Assembly (NCBI GenBank): GCA_037444075.1
Contig: JBBIND010000049.1
Span: forward strand, 1-33,399
Source: JBBIND01 sp037444075
Lineage (GTDB): Bacteria; Acidobacteriota; Terriglobia; Bryobacterales; Bryobacteraceae
DNA: 33,399 nucleotides
Reading direction: 5' to 3'
In this document: one piece after another, positions 1-7,852 of the stretch
Numbering within the stretch: the stretch's first letter is position 1
Layout of the letters: the number at the start of each line of letters is the position of its first letter
The notes under the pieces: generated by a model
Seen by the model: the letters and a program-made list of their open reading frames with translations, nothing else
Databases searched by the model: none
What the model was told of the DNA's origin: nothing
Made by a program: the position numbers and the translations under genes

Positions 1-675
1 CCCTGCTCAGTAATCACGACCGGGAGAGGTGTCTCATCCATGTTGGCACGGAGGGCGCACAAAGAGTGGAGCACGAAGGCGGTGAAAGACGCGGTATTCG
101 CCTCGCCACTGTTTCCGCGGCTGCTCAACGGCGACTTGATTCGAGACACGATCGCCAAGGGTGTGAGCAACGGCATTCTGGCGTACGTCGGCAAGGCGGC
201 GAGCGGGAAGTACGAGCCGTTTCTGTTCGGCGCCAGCATGACCGCGCAGGAGGTTGAGATCTCCGATGACGTCTTCCTGATTACGGCCGAGGTGGCGGAG
301 GCCTACCGGCAGGCACTCACCAAGCCGCAGGAAGTGATCGGCGCGGGACCGCTCTTTGTGGAGGGCGGCGGCGCGGCCGGAACCGGCGGTGCGGGGGCAG
401 GAATCGGTGAGACGGAAACCCCAGGCGTGACTAAGCCCGAAATGGCGCCGGCGGGCGACAGGACTCGTGCACTGACATGGTCCGGAGAGGTGCCTGCCCA
501 GAAGTGGATGAACTTCTACACCAAGGTGCTGGCCAAGTTCGCGACCACCAAGAGCTTGCGGCTGACGGTGAATGTGGACGTCGCGCCGCCGGAGGGCGTC
601 ACCAAACAGTCGGTGGAAGAAACAAAGGCGGCGCTCCGGGAATTGGGTTTGAACGACGACACGCTGCGAACTTGA
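1..675 (+). CDS. DUF499-like protein, C-terminal part (cut by window edge)
   Basis: The frame is open to base 1, so this is the tail (about 224 residues) of a longer protein. The first ATG (base 40) need not be the start. Seen: a segment containing EWSTKAVKDAV and GVSNGILAYVGK, a Gly/Ala-rich linker, and a final block with WSGEVPAQKWMNFYTKVLAK followed by an LRELGL-type end. These resemble the C-terminus of DUF499 proteins, large predicted ATP-binding proteins often encoded beside DUF1156-type DNA methylases and helicases in defence or restriction-like islands. The family call is from memory of the motifs. The ATPase domain lies outside the window and cannot be checked. The stop is TGA at 673-675. 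No functional partner is visible to the right, so the rest of any operon lies to the left. Confidence 0.55.
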   Translation, partial: PCSVITTGRGVSSMLARRAHKEWSTKAVKDAVFASPLFPRLLNGDLIRDTIAKGVSNGILAYVGKAASGKYEPFLFGASMTAQEVEISDDVFLITAEVAEAYRQALTKPQEVIGAGPLFVEGGGAAGTGGAGAGIGETETPGVTKPEMAPAGDRTRALTWSGEVPAQKWMNFYTKVLAKFATTKSLRLTVNVDVAPPEGVTKQSVEETKAALRELGLNDDTLRT

Positions 676-926
676 TTGGCGCCCCGCGTTGGACGGGGCC
701 GTCAACAAACGCCTCCTGTCAACAGGAGAAAGCCGAGAATTGGTACGCGGAAACTTGGGGTCCGGCCTCAACCCCGGGGGTTGAGTGCGCCACCCCGCGA
801 ATCATGGTTTCAACGAGAGAGGACGGCCGCAGCGCAAGAACCTGCGAAATGTGGCGGATACGGGCGGGAGCCGTGGCAAGCGCTCCCGTCAAGATAACGG
901 GCCTTGGAGTTGGGGCGTAGTCGGTG
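676..926. other. Hairpin-rich spacer between DUF499-like gene and tRNA-Gln
   Basis: No gene is supported here. Three inverted repeats follow the DUF499 stop codon: GCCCCG/CGGGGC at 681-699 (7-nt loop), CTCCTG/CAGGAG at 713-728 (4-nt loop), and CTCAACC/GGTTGAG at 767-785 (5-nt loop). None is followed by a T-run on the plus strand, so none is a textbook intrinsic terminator, although the first may still end transcription of the upstream gene. Confidence 0.5.
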
Positions 927-1000
927 TGGCTCCCCGGCATGGATTCGAACCACGATTCACGGCTCCAAAGGCCGCTGTCCTACCATTAGACGACCGGGGA
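927..1000 (-). tRNA. tRNA-Gln (anticodon TTG)
   Basis: Read on the minus strand, a full cloverleaf is visible. The acceptor TCCCCGG pairs with CCGGGGA, with discriminator G and an encoded CCA at 927-929. The D arm has GTC/GAC, and the anticodon stem GCGGC/GCCGT encloses the loop CTTTGGA, giving anticodon TTG. The T arm is CGTGG/CCATG with loop TTCGAAT. The 3' end of the gene points left, toward the DUF499-like gene. Confidence 0.95.
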
Positions 1001-1056
1001 GTAAGGCGCTGAGGGAGCGCCCGCCTGAGTTCAGTGTAGCAAAGCGCGTCCGGGGG

Positions 1057-1446
1057 TCACCATTCCGAATACGGCATGCCCTCCAGGCTGACTTTGTCCG
1101 AGCCGCTGCGCACGTCGTAAATGCCCGGCTCGTTCTGGTTCACGCTCGTCAGCGCGTCTTCCATGATGACCCGCCAGGTACGGTCTGAATTGGTGATCGG
1201 GTCCACGGGGATCTGACGCAGGTAACCCTCGCTCACCAGGTCCTGCAAGGACTGCGGGGCTTTCTGCTTGTCGTAGGTGTATTCGTCAATCACCGTGCGC
1301 AGGGTGAACAGGTTGCTGCGCAATACGCTCTCCTTGGCGCGCAACACGGACTTCTGATAGAGCGGGACGGCAATCGAAACCAGGATCGAAACGATCGCCA
1401 TCACGATCATGATCTCGATCAGCGTGAATCCTCGCGCGCGCTTCAT
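1057..1446 (-). CDS. GspG-like pseudopilin (second copy)
   Basis: A 129-aa type II secretion/type IV pilus-like pseudopilin. The start is placed at the ATG directly before KRARGFTLIEIMIVMAIVSIL, which is the class III signal: a short basic leader, prepilin peptidase cleavage after Gly (RG^FTLIE), Glu at mature position 5, then the hydrophobic helix that anchors the subunit and drives fibre assembly. The open frame extends further upstream, but that part overlaps the preceding gene and is not expected to be translated. The C-terminus carries IYDVRSGS and ends GMPYSEW, matching the GspG pattern of an acidic loop followed by a terminal Trp. It starts 7 nt after the stop of the neighbouring pseudopilin, so the two are co-transcribed. 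The partners GspE, GspF and the prepilin peptidase are not in this window. Confidence 0.85.
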   Translation of the reverse strand: MKRARGFTLIEIMIVMAIVSILVSIAVPLYQKSVLRAKESVLRSNLFTLRTVIDEYTYDKQKAPQSLQDLVSEGYLRQIPVDPITNSDRTWRVIMEDALTSVNQNEPGIYDVRSGSDKVSLEGMPYSEW

Positions 1447-1453
1447 TGCCTTG

Positions 1454-1918
1454 TCACCATTCCGAGTAAGGCGTCCCGTCGGGCGCCTTCTCAAACGTCT
1501 TGGAGTAGACGTCAAACACATTCTGCCCGCCCCAGGAAAGCGATTGGGAATCATCCTGCATGCTGCGCTTGCCCCAGTCCTGGTTGCCCGTGAACGGGTC
1601 CTTGGGGATGCGGCGCAGGAAACGGATCTTGCGGTCCACGGTGCCGGAGAGTTTCACCCCTTCGGCCAGAATCTCCAGCGTCTCAGGATAGCATTCGGTG
1701 CCGATCTTGGGCGGCCCGAGATGACCCTGGTCGCAGGCGTCCTTGTACTTGTCAATGGCCGTGCGCACCTCGCGCAACGCCCAGCGCAGTTCCCGCTCGT
1801 GATCCCGGCGAACCTTGTAGCGGGCCAGAGGCACTGCCATGGCGGCGAGCAACAGCATGATGGTGAAAGCCACGATCAGTTCCACCAGAGTCAGGCCTCG
1901 CTGCCGGGATCGCCGCAT
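1454..1918 (-). CDS. GspG-like pseudopilin (first copy)
   Basis: A 154-aa pseudopilin. The N-terminus MRRSRQRG^LTLVELIVAF shows the basic leader, Gly at -1 and Glu at +5 of prepilin-like proteins, followed by a hydrophobic helix to about residue 30. The remainder is a globular domain with two Cys residues in the middle (YKDACDQ and GTECYPE), which might form a disulfide in the periplasm, then IPKDPFTG and the ending DGTPYSEW, shared with the next gene. It lies 11 nt downstream of the secretin gene and 7 nt upstream of the second pseudopilin, a tight three-gene operon. In the GspG family the C-terminal loop binds calcium; whether this one does cannot be read from the sequence. The exact role (secretion pseudopilus or a pilus-like fibre) is open. 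Confidence 0.85.
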   Translation of the reverse strand: MRRSRQRGLTLVELIVAFTIMLLLAAMAVPLARYKVRRDHERELRWALREVRTAIDKYKDACDQGHLGPPKIGTECYPETLEILAEGVKLSGTVDRKIRFLRRIPKDPFTGNQDWGKRSMQDDSQSLSWGGQNVFDVYSKTFEKAPDGTPYSEW

Positions 1919-1929
1919 GGCCGCCTGCC

Positions 1930-4356
1930 TTATTGAATCACCACTGACAGAACCGGCGAACCGACGTCGATGGATTGCATCTGCGAGTTGCGCACCGTGA
2001 GCTCGGACATGCCGACTTCAGCCGTCCCAGGTCCGAGAGCGGTAAACGTGAGCACCAGCAGCGCGCCTGAGCCGCTCACTCCGGAAGAGCCCGGCAGCCG
2101 GTTGAGCAAGACGCTGGCTTCCCCGACGTCGTTCAGGATGTTCCGCGCAAAGATGGGCTGCTGACCATCGCCGGTCATCAAACCGCCCACAGTCACTTCT
2201 TCCAGGCGCAGCAACTGCTGATTGAACTTCAGCCGCATGGGCGTGTTGAAAACGTCGGTGACGTTCTCCAGATTCAGCGACACGGACACCGTTTCTCCCG
2301 CTTTCGCCTGCACGGCAGCCGGCATAAACACCATGCGCGCGCCTACCGCAGGCTCCGGCGCAGGGGGTGCGGGAGCCTCGGCTTCGGGCTTGGGCGCCTC
2401 TTCAGGAGCGGGGGCGGGCGCCGCCGCGGGCGGCTCTTCCATGGGCTTGGACTCCGGTGGAGGCGGGCTCGTGTCACCGCGCGCGCCGTAAGTGAGCTTC
2501 AGCACCTGGTCCGTTCCGGCTGCCACGCCGCGTATGTTCAATTCGGTGATTTCAGGAGCGCGGACGATGTGCGGCACGAGCGCTATCAGCAGTTCGCTCT
2601 CGTTGCGCTCCTTGGTCTCGCTCGAAAAGAGCCGGCGAATAATGGGCAGGTTGCCGAGACCCGGCACGCCGGTCTGCGTGCGCGTGTCGGTGTCCTGCAT
2701 CAAACCGCCGAGCAGGGTGGTTTCGCCTTTCTTCATGCGTATGCTGTGGATCAGCCGGCGGGAGCCGATGACGGGCTGCGAAAGGCCGCCCACGTCAATG
2801 CGGTCACGCACGTTGGAGATCTCAATCTCCACATGCATGGAGACTTCGTCGGCCCCGTGGATTTTCGGCGTGATGTCGACGTTCACTCCCACGTCCGCAA
2901 ATTGGAACTGCGTGCTGACCAGCGGGCTGACACCGACAGCGCCAATACCGGGTTGAAAACTACCCGTAGCGTACGGGAATTTGTCGCCGATTTTGAGCGA
3001 GGCTTTCTGCCCGTCGGCCGTGCGCAGTTGGGGCGATTGGAGGACTTTCGTCTGGCGGTCACTCATCAAAGCGGTGAGCAACGCGCCGGGAAGGGTCATG
3101 GAGTAGTCGCCCGTGCTGATGCGCCCGAGACTGGAAAGCCGTATGGCGCTGGCAGTCGCCGCGGATGAAAGCGAAGTGAGGCCCGAGGTGAGGCCGGTCC
3201 CGTCATCGGTGGTTGCGGTAGCTTGCTTCGGCAACGCCAACTCCCCCCGCGGAGTGAAGGAAATCGGGAGCTGCAGGCCTGCCTGCCCGGCGGACGCCAG
3301 AGTGGCGGCAAGGTCACGCGTGCGGGTGCGGTTGGCCTCCATCACGATGACGTCCACCACCACTTCCGGCTTCGGCTTGTCGAGATCATGGATCAGCTTC
3401 TCCGCCAAGGCGATCTGATCCACGGTGCCCCGGGCGATGATGGCGTTCAGGGCGTTGTAGGTGAACATCAGCCGGATGTTGACGATGGAGCGCACGGCGG
3501 TGTGAATCTCCTGCAACTCCTGCACGGTGGTGATGTTCTTGATGTAGAACACCTTGACGACCAGGTCTTCGTAATCGCGCCGCTTGGTGACGTTGTCGTT
3601 GGTCACGAAGATGGTGGTCGCCGAAAGAGGTTTCCAGTAGGATTTCGTCAGCACGCAGAGATGCTCCAGAGCCTCTTCCAGCGTGGTTCTGGAGAGTTCG
3701 ACCGAGAAGCTGTTGCGGGGCGGCGGCTGGTACTCGGGGTCGAAAAGCACGTTGACGCCGGCCAGCTTGCCGATGGTTTCAAACAGCACCTTCACCGGCT
3801 GATTGTTCATCTTCAGCGTGGTGATGTGCCGCGAGATCGGCCTCAGTTCCGGCACGGGCAGCAGCGTGGAGGCGCGTTCCAGGCTCTTGCGTTCGGCTTC
3901 TTCAGAGGGCGTGAGCCCGCGCTGCTCAGGCGGCACGGCGGCTTGCGGTTCGCCCTCCGGCGGACGCTGCTTCTCGCGTTCGATCATCCCGTACGTGCGC
4001 CGGAGTTCCTGTTCGGCGATGCTCGAACCGGGGTCGATGGCGTAGGCTTTCTGAAACTCGGCCAACGCCTCCTCGAGTTTGCCCTCCACGCGGAGCTTCT
4101 GGCCGTTGTGGACATGAGCCTGACCTGCCTGGAAGCGAACTCGGCGCAGAGCGAGCTGGTAGCCGGAGTCAAAGGGATCTTCCGCCACGGCTTTCTCAAA
4201 GAGTTCCAGAGCTTTGTCGTATTCGCGGCGGACCTCGGCGGCGCGGCCATCCTTCAGGTAGCGGTCGCCCTTGCGCGTCCGCGCCTCGAGAAATACGGTC
4301 GCGGAGAGCAGCGCAGCGACCCCCAGGATTACCCCTAAGCGATTCAAGACAGGCAT
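1930..4356 (-). CDS. Secretin (GspD/PilQ-like) with TPR and C-terminal cohesin domain
   Basis: An 808-aa outer-membrane secretin. In order: an N-terminal hydrophobic segment (residues 5-22); TPR-like repeats (about 30-66 and 84-118); an STN/N0-like domain (about 175-255); a secretin N domain (about 265-330, with FYIKN and NALNAIIARG); the secretin core (about 420-600) with VLQSPQLRTADGQ and the diagnostic GVPGLGNLPIIRRLFSSE; a Pro/Ala/Glu-rich linker (about 630-672); and a cohesin-like beta-sandwich (about 678-808). The secretin would form the outer-membrane channel for the pseudopilins encoded directly downstream. The TPRs may assist assembly in place of a separate pilotin. The cohesin end is unusual for a channel and may bind a partner at the cell surface or periplasm. 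It is the first gene of the operon. The family call is firm; the substrate is unknown. Confidence 0.9.
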   Translation of the reverse strand: MPVLNRLGVILGVAALLSATVFLEARTRKGDRYLKDGRAAEVRREYDKALELFEKAVAEDPFDSGYQLALRRVRFQAGQAHVHNGQKLRVEGKLEEALAEFQKAYAIDPGSSIAEQELRRTYGMIEREKQRPPEGEPQAAVPPEQRGLTPSEEAERKSLERASTLLPVPELRPISRHITTLKMNNQPVKVLFETIGKLAGVNVLFDPEYQPPPRNSFSVELSRTTLEEALEHLCVLTKSYWKPLSATTIFVTNDNVTKRRDYEDLVVKVFYIKNITTVQELQEIHTAVRSIVNIRLMFTYNALNAIIARGTVDQIALAEKLIHDLDKPKPEVVVDVIVMEANRTRTRDLAATLASAGQAGLQLPISFTPRGELALPKQATATTDDGTGLTSGLTSLSSAATASAIRLSSLGRISTGDYSMTLPGALLTALMSDRQTKVLQSPQLRTADGQKASLKIGDKFPYATGSFQPGIGAVGVSPLVSTQFQFADVGVNVDITPKIHGADEVSMHVEIEISNVRDRIDVGGLSQPVIGSRRLIHSIRMKKGETTLLGGLMQDTDTRTQTGVPGLGNLPIIRRLFSSETKERNESELLIALVPHIVRAPEITELNIRGVAAGTDQVLKLTYGARGDTSPPPPESKPMEEPPAAAPAPAPEEAPKPEAEAPAPPAPEPAVGARMVFMPAAVQAKAGETVSVSLNLENVTDVFNTPMRLKFNQQLLRLEEVTVGGLMTGDGQQPIFARNILNDVGEASVLLNRLPGSSGVSGSGALLVLTFTALGPGTAEVGMSELTVRNSQMQSIDVGSPVLSVVIQ

Positions 4357-4392
4357 GTTAGTCGATGAAATCGGACGCTTGTGTTAAGATGT

Positions 4393-4414
4393 GGTTTCGC
4401 ACTCACTCGAAACC
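4393..4414. repeat. Inverted repeat in the secretin/smpB divergent intergenic region
   Basis: A perfect 7-bp inverted repeat, GGTTTCG and CGAAACC, around an 8-nt spacer. It sits about 37 bp upstream of the secretin start and 38 bp upstream of smpB, a position suited to an operator or an mRNA leader hairpin. No cognate regulator is identifiable. Confidence 0.4.
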
Positions 4415-4452
4415 TCATAAATGTGTGACGCAATTCGCTTTGAGTGTGTTGA

Positions 4453-4944
4453 TTGGAAAGTGTGGCCAGAGAATCGGGTGGAGACAGGATCCTGAGCGAC
4501 AACCGCCGCGCCCGGCACGATTATTTCCTGCTGGAGCGCTTCGAGGCGGGCCTGGCGCTGACCGGCACCGAGGTGAAGGCGGCCCGGACGGGGAAGATTC
4601 AGCTTCAGGACGGCTTTGCGGAGATTGAAGGCGGCGAAGCGTGGCTCAAGAACGTCCACATCAGCCACTATTCGCACGGCAGTTACGCCAACCACGAGGT
4701 GACACGCCCCCGCAAGCTCCTGCTGCACCGCGCCGAAATCCAGAAACTCCACGTGAAGACCCGCGAAAGAGGGCTCACCCTGGTCCCGACGAAGGTCTAC
4801 CTGAAAAATGGCCGCGTCAAATGCGAAATCGCGCTTGCGCGTGGGCGGAAGGCGCATGATAAGCGCGAAGCGATCAGAACCCGCGAGCAGGAGGCCGAAG
4901 CCCGCGCAGCGGTGCGGCGCGCCAGCAAGCTGGACGGGGACTAG
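4453..4944 (+). CDS. smpB: SsrA-binding protein SmpB
   Basis: SmpB binds tmRNA and brings it to stalled ribosomes for trans-translation. Seen: NRRARHDYFLLERFEAGLALTGTEVKAARTGKIQLQDGFAEI, the classic N-terminal block, followed by LKNVHISHYSHGSYANHE, RKLLLHRAEI and a basic C-terminal tail (KAHDKREAIRTREQE), which becomes ordered in the ribosomal decoding region. The length of 160-163 aa fits the family. There is no ATG. An in-frame TGA at 4450-4452 limits the start to TTG at 4453 or GTG at 4462, neither with a well-spaced Shine-Dalgarno sequence. It is transcribed divergently from the secretin operon, and the ssrA gene is not in the window. Confidence 0.96.
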   Translation: MESVARESGGDRILSDNRRARHDYFLLERFEAGLALTGTEVKAARTGKIQLQDGFAEIEGGEAWLKNVHISHYSHGSYANHEVTRPRKLLLHRAEIQKLHVKTRERGLTLVPTKVYLKNGRVKCEIALARGRKAHDKREAIRTREQEAEARAAVRRASKLDGD

Positions 4945-5044
4945 GCCGAGCCTGGGCCGGAGAGAATACGTCCGACATCCACGCAGAACCCCGCCTACCT
5001 CTCAATCGCCGCGCAAGCCGTAAGCGGAAGCCGTGTCCAAAGCG

Positions 5045-5491
5045 CTAATCCACCTCAAACATGGCGACGATGAAGGTGTAAAGCGTCAGCACCAGCGCTC
5101 CGAGGGCCGGCTGATACCAATTGCCGAGCATTTCGGCGGAGAAAGGATGGCCGAGAGACGTCGACCACACCGCGAAAGCTCCCGTGGTAATGGCGATTTG
5201 CTTCCATTTGCGGATCTTCGCCACCTTGAGCTGCCAGGGAACCGAGAGAACCAGCACAATCCAGAACACCGCCCAATACAGCGTGTGTACGGGGATGGGC
5301 GTGGGTTCCTGCATTAGTCCCACGCCGTTCTTGAGAGCGACATAGATGGCCACAATGTCGCCGGGGATGTACTTGAGCAGGCGGTCCTTGTAATCGTCCG
5401 GCGTGGCTGGGGGCGCTCCTGCCCCGGCAGGCAACCTGGCCGTCAACGCAGCGGCCTGAATGTCCTTCTTCGTTATGACCTCGCGACCCAT
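5045..5491 (-). CDS. Small integral membrane protein of unknown function
   Basis: I do not recognise a named family. The start at 5491 is chosen because a strong GGAGGAGGGAAG Shine-Dalgarno precedes this ATG; an upstream in-frame ATG at 5539 lacks one. The 148-aa product has a polar N-terminal third with an Ala/Pro-rich stretch, then YKDRLLKYIPGDIVAIYVAL, a block that recalls uncharacterised bacterial membrane proteins. Three hydrophobic stretches follow: around LYWAVFWIVLVLSV, IAITTGAFAVWSTSL, and ALGALVLTLYTFIVAMF. It is monocistronic, convergent with smpB (100-nt gap) and divergent from the AI-2E transporter gene (251-nt gap). Confidence 0.65.
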   Translation of the reverse strand: MGREVITKKDIQAAALTARLPAGAGAPPATPDDYKDRLLKYIPGDIVAIYVALKNGVGLMQEPTPIPVHTLYWAVFWIVLVLSVPWQLKVAKIRKWKQIAITTGAFAVWSTSLGHPFSAEMLGNWYQPALGALVLTLYTFIVAMFEVD

Positions 5492-5742
5492 CTTCCCTCC
5501 TCCAAAATCCCGGTCCTTTGAGCTTCGTCCTGACGGCACGGCGGCGCTGCAGCGTCCCTCCTGTCCGGAACCGCTCGCCTCGAAGGCCCACCCTCCGGGT
5601 TCCGCCGCGCGCAGTTATGTCAAGTATAGGGCTGGTCTTCAGCATACGAACCCGCAAATTCGCCTCGTTCCGTGTTTTTTTCGGGCCGCCATAGCCGCGG
5701 CGCCCGTCGGCGCGATGGCCGAATCTGCGCTAGGATAACGGC

Positions 5743-6807
5743 ATGCTAGGCCTGGACTGGCGGGCTGCCCGCGCCGCTTGGACTGTGTTGCTGATCGCGG
5801 GCCTGGTCGCTCTGGCCTTCGTCATTCGCCACACGCTGCTGATTCTCATCTGCGCGCTGCTGTTCGCCTACCTGCTCAGCCCGCTGGTGGATCTGGTGGA
5901 CCGCTTCTCCGCCAAGCGCATCCCGCGGAACTTGTCTCTGGCCGTCGTCTACCTGCTGCTCCTGGCCGCTCTCGCCACGGGCATGGGTTTCATAGGCGCC
6001 CGCATCGCGCAGGAAGGCGCGCTGCTGGCCAGCCGCCTGCCGCAGTATCTGGACAACCCGGAGACGCTCGCCAGTTGGCCCTTGCCGGTATGGCTGGAAC
6101 CTTACCGCGAAGAGGCTCTCAGCACACTGCGCGGCCAACTGGAAGCCAACGCCAAGGAACTTGTCCCCATGTTGCGGAAGGCGGCCCAACAAGTGATGTC
6201 CGTGCTGGGCAACCTGGTTTTCGTCCTGCTGGTTCCGATCCTCAGTTTCTTCTTCTTGAAAGACTCCGCCTCCATACGCAGCACATTTCTTGACCAGTTC
6301 CTTCAGGAGCGGCAGCGCCGGCTGGTGAAGGACATCATGCAGGACGCGCACGTACTGCTGGCGCAGTTCATACGCGCGCTGGTGGTGCTGTGCTTCATCA
6401 CTTTCCTGGCGTACTGGCTGTTTCTCGGCACAATGAAGGTCCCGTATGCGCTGCTGCTGGCCGTCGGCGCGGGGATTGTGGAGTTCATACCCGTCGCCGG
6501 ACCCCTGGCTGCCTCGCTGGCCATCCTGGTGGTGGCTGGCTTTGCGGGCTATGAGCACATCATCTGGATCGTCGTCTTTCTGGTGGCCTACCGTTTGGTG
6601 CAGGACTACCTCATCTGGCCGTATCTGCTCGGCGCGGGAGTGAAGCTTCCGCCGGCGGCCGTCATCCTCGGAGTCGTGGCAGGAGCGCAGGTGGGCGGGA
6701 TGATGGGCATGTTCCTGTCTGTTCCCGCAATCGCCGTCCTGCGCGTTGTCTACGTTCGTATACGGAAGGCTCAGGAAGGGCCTGTGCCGGACATCGCCGA
6801 GCCGTGA
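5743..6807 (+). CDS. AI-2E family transporter (PerM/YdiK-like permease)
   Basis: A 354-aa polytopic inner-membrane protein. It has the family's layout: paired N-terminal helices (about residues 12-50), a third helix near 62-85, a cytosolic or periplasmic middle segment (about 90-150), then a helix-rich C-terminal half with the conserved blocks VPYALLLAVGAGIVEFIPVAGP and LIWPYLLGAGVKLPPAAVILGVVAG. Members include TqsA (AI-2 export) and sodium/proton antiporters, so the substrate cannot be assigned from the family name. The start ATG has AGGA 7 nt upstream. Its TGA overlaps the GTG start of the next gene by 4 nt, so the two are translationally coupled. Confidence 0.9.
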   Translation: MLGLDWRAARAAWTVLLIAGLVALAFVIRHTLLILICALLFAYLLSPLVDLVDRFSAKRIPRNLSLAVVYLLLLAALATGMGFIGARIAQEGALLASRLPQYLDNPETLASWPLPVWLEPYREEALSTLRGQLEANAKELVPMLRKAAQQVMSVLGNLVFVLLVPILSFFFLKDSASIRSTFLDQFLQERQRRLVKDIMQDAHVLLAQFIRALVVLCFITFLAYWLFLGTMKVPYALLLAVGAGIVEFIPVAGPLAASLAILVVAGFAGYEHIIWIVVFLVAYRLVQDYLIWPYLLGAGVKLPPAAVILGVVAGAQVGGMMGMFLSVPAIAVLRVVYVRIRKAQEGPVPDIAEP

Positions 6808-7766
6808 AGTCACGTTTGCTCCTGGCCCTCTGCCTGGGCGCGGCGCCATCCGCCGCGCACATGGTCAGCATCAGCACCGGGGAATTGCATATCGAGGGTC
6901 CCACGGCGCGCTACGAACTGCGCATGCCGCTCTATGAGCTGGAACATGTCGCAGATCCGGCGCGGACCCTGTTCGAAGTGATCCGCCTTCGCGGCGAGGG
7001 CGCCGAGGCGCGGCGGGTCAGCCTGGACTGCCGCGAAGTGCCTGAAGATGGCGCTTTCGTTTGCCGCGCGGTGTACGAGTTTGCTTCCATTCCGGACCAG
7101 GTCCAGGTGAAATGCCGCCTGCACTCAGTCACAGTGCCGAATCACGTTCACGTCCTCCGCGCTTACAAGGAAGACCGCTCGGACCGCGCCGTATTCGACT
7201 TCACTTTTCCCACCGCGGACATCAACTTCGATCCGCCGGGACCCTGGGAAGTTGCTCTACGGCAGGCCGGAGCTGGACTGCTGCGCGCCACCGGAGGACC
7301 CGCCGTTCTGCTGCTGCTTCTGGCCACCGCCGTGGCGGCCCGCACCCGCTGCGAACTCATCCTCCTGGCGGGCATGTTGATGGCGGGCCAGGTTGTTTCC
7401 TGTACGCTTCCACCGCTCTCCGGGTGGTCCCCCGGGCCGAACCTCGTAGAGGCGCTCTCGGCGCTTGCCATCGCCTACCTGGCGGTGGAGACGCTGCTTC
7501 TCCCGCAGGCGGGAATGCGCTGGATCGTGGTGGGGGTGCTGGGGATCTTCCTGGGACAGTACTTTGCGCTGTTCATCGCGCAGAGCGGTTATCGGACTGC
7601 GTATGTTCTCACCGGCGTGGCCATGGCCGAAGCCGCCGTGCTGGTCGTCTTCTTCCTCGTCTTGACGCAGCTTGACAGGCTGGGTTGGGCGGCGAGGTTG
7701 CGCAAAGGCGCAGCCGCGCTGCTGGCGATCGTCGGCTTGGTCTGGTTCTTTGTCCGCCTCACCTGA
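6804..7766 (+). CDS. HupE/UreJ-like membrane protein with exported N-terminal domain
   Basis: A 320-aa protein. It has a short signal peptide (residues 1-18, ending SAAH), a soluble beta-rich domain of about 130 residues with two Cys (DCREV and FVCRAV), and then six or seven hydrophobic helices (about 160-318). The NLVEALSALAIAYLAVETL block resembles the HupE/UreJ_2 core (VE-IALSI-Y-A-EN). The histidine motifs usual in that family (GxxHxxxGxDH and FTxAHS) are not present at the matching places, so metal transport should not be assumed. The start is GTG at 6804, overlapping the stop of the AI-2E gene. The family call is tentative. The 86 nt before the convergent glycosyltransferase gene hold nothing recognisable. 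Confidence 0.6.
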   Translation: MKSRLLLALCLGAAPSAAHMVSISTGELHIEGPTARYELRMPLYELEHVADPARTLFEVIRLRGEGAEARRVSLDCREVPEDGAFVCRAVYEFASIPDQVQVKCRLHSVTVPNHVHVLRAYKEDRSDRAVFDFTFPTADINFDPPGPWEVALRQAGAGLLRATGGPAVLLLLLATAVAARTRCELILLAGMLMAGQVVSCTLPPLSGWSPGPNLVEALSALAIAYLAVETLLLPQAGMRWIVVGVLGIFLGQYFALFIAQSGYRTAYVLTGVAMAEAAVLVVFFLVLTQLDRLGWAARLRKGAAALLAIVGLVWFFVRLT

Positions 7767-7852
7767 ACTCCGGAATGCGCACCGGAACAGGGCGCTCCGC
7801 GGGAAGCAGTAGTCCGCCCGCTTGAGGATGCCGCGCCGGGCCCGGAAAATCC

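Noticed and set aside
3223..4338. Plus-strand open frame of 371 codons over the secretin
   Set aside because: Antisense to a well-supported secretin; His/Arg/Gln-rich composition and no motif.
5618..5623. TTGACA on the minus strand as a -35 box for the small membrane gene
   Set aside because: The six bases 17 nt downstream read ACCCGG, not a -10 element.
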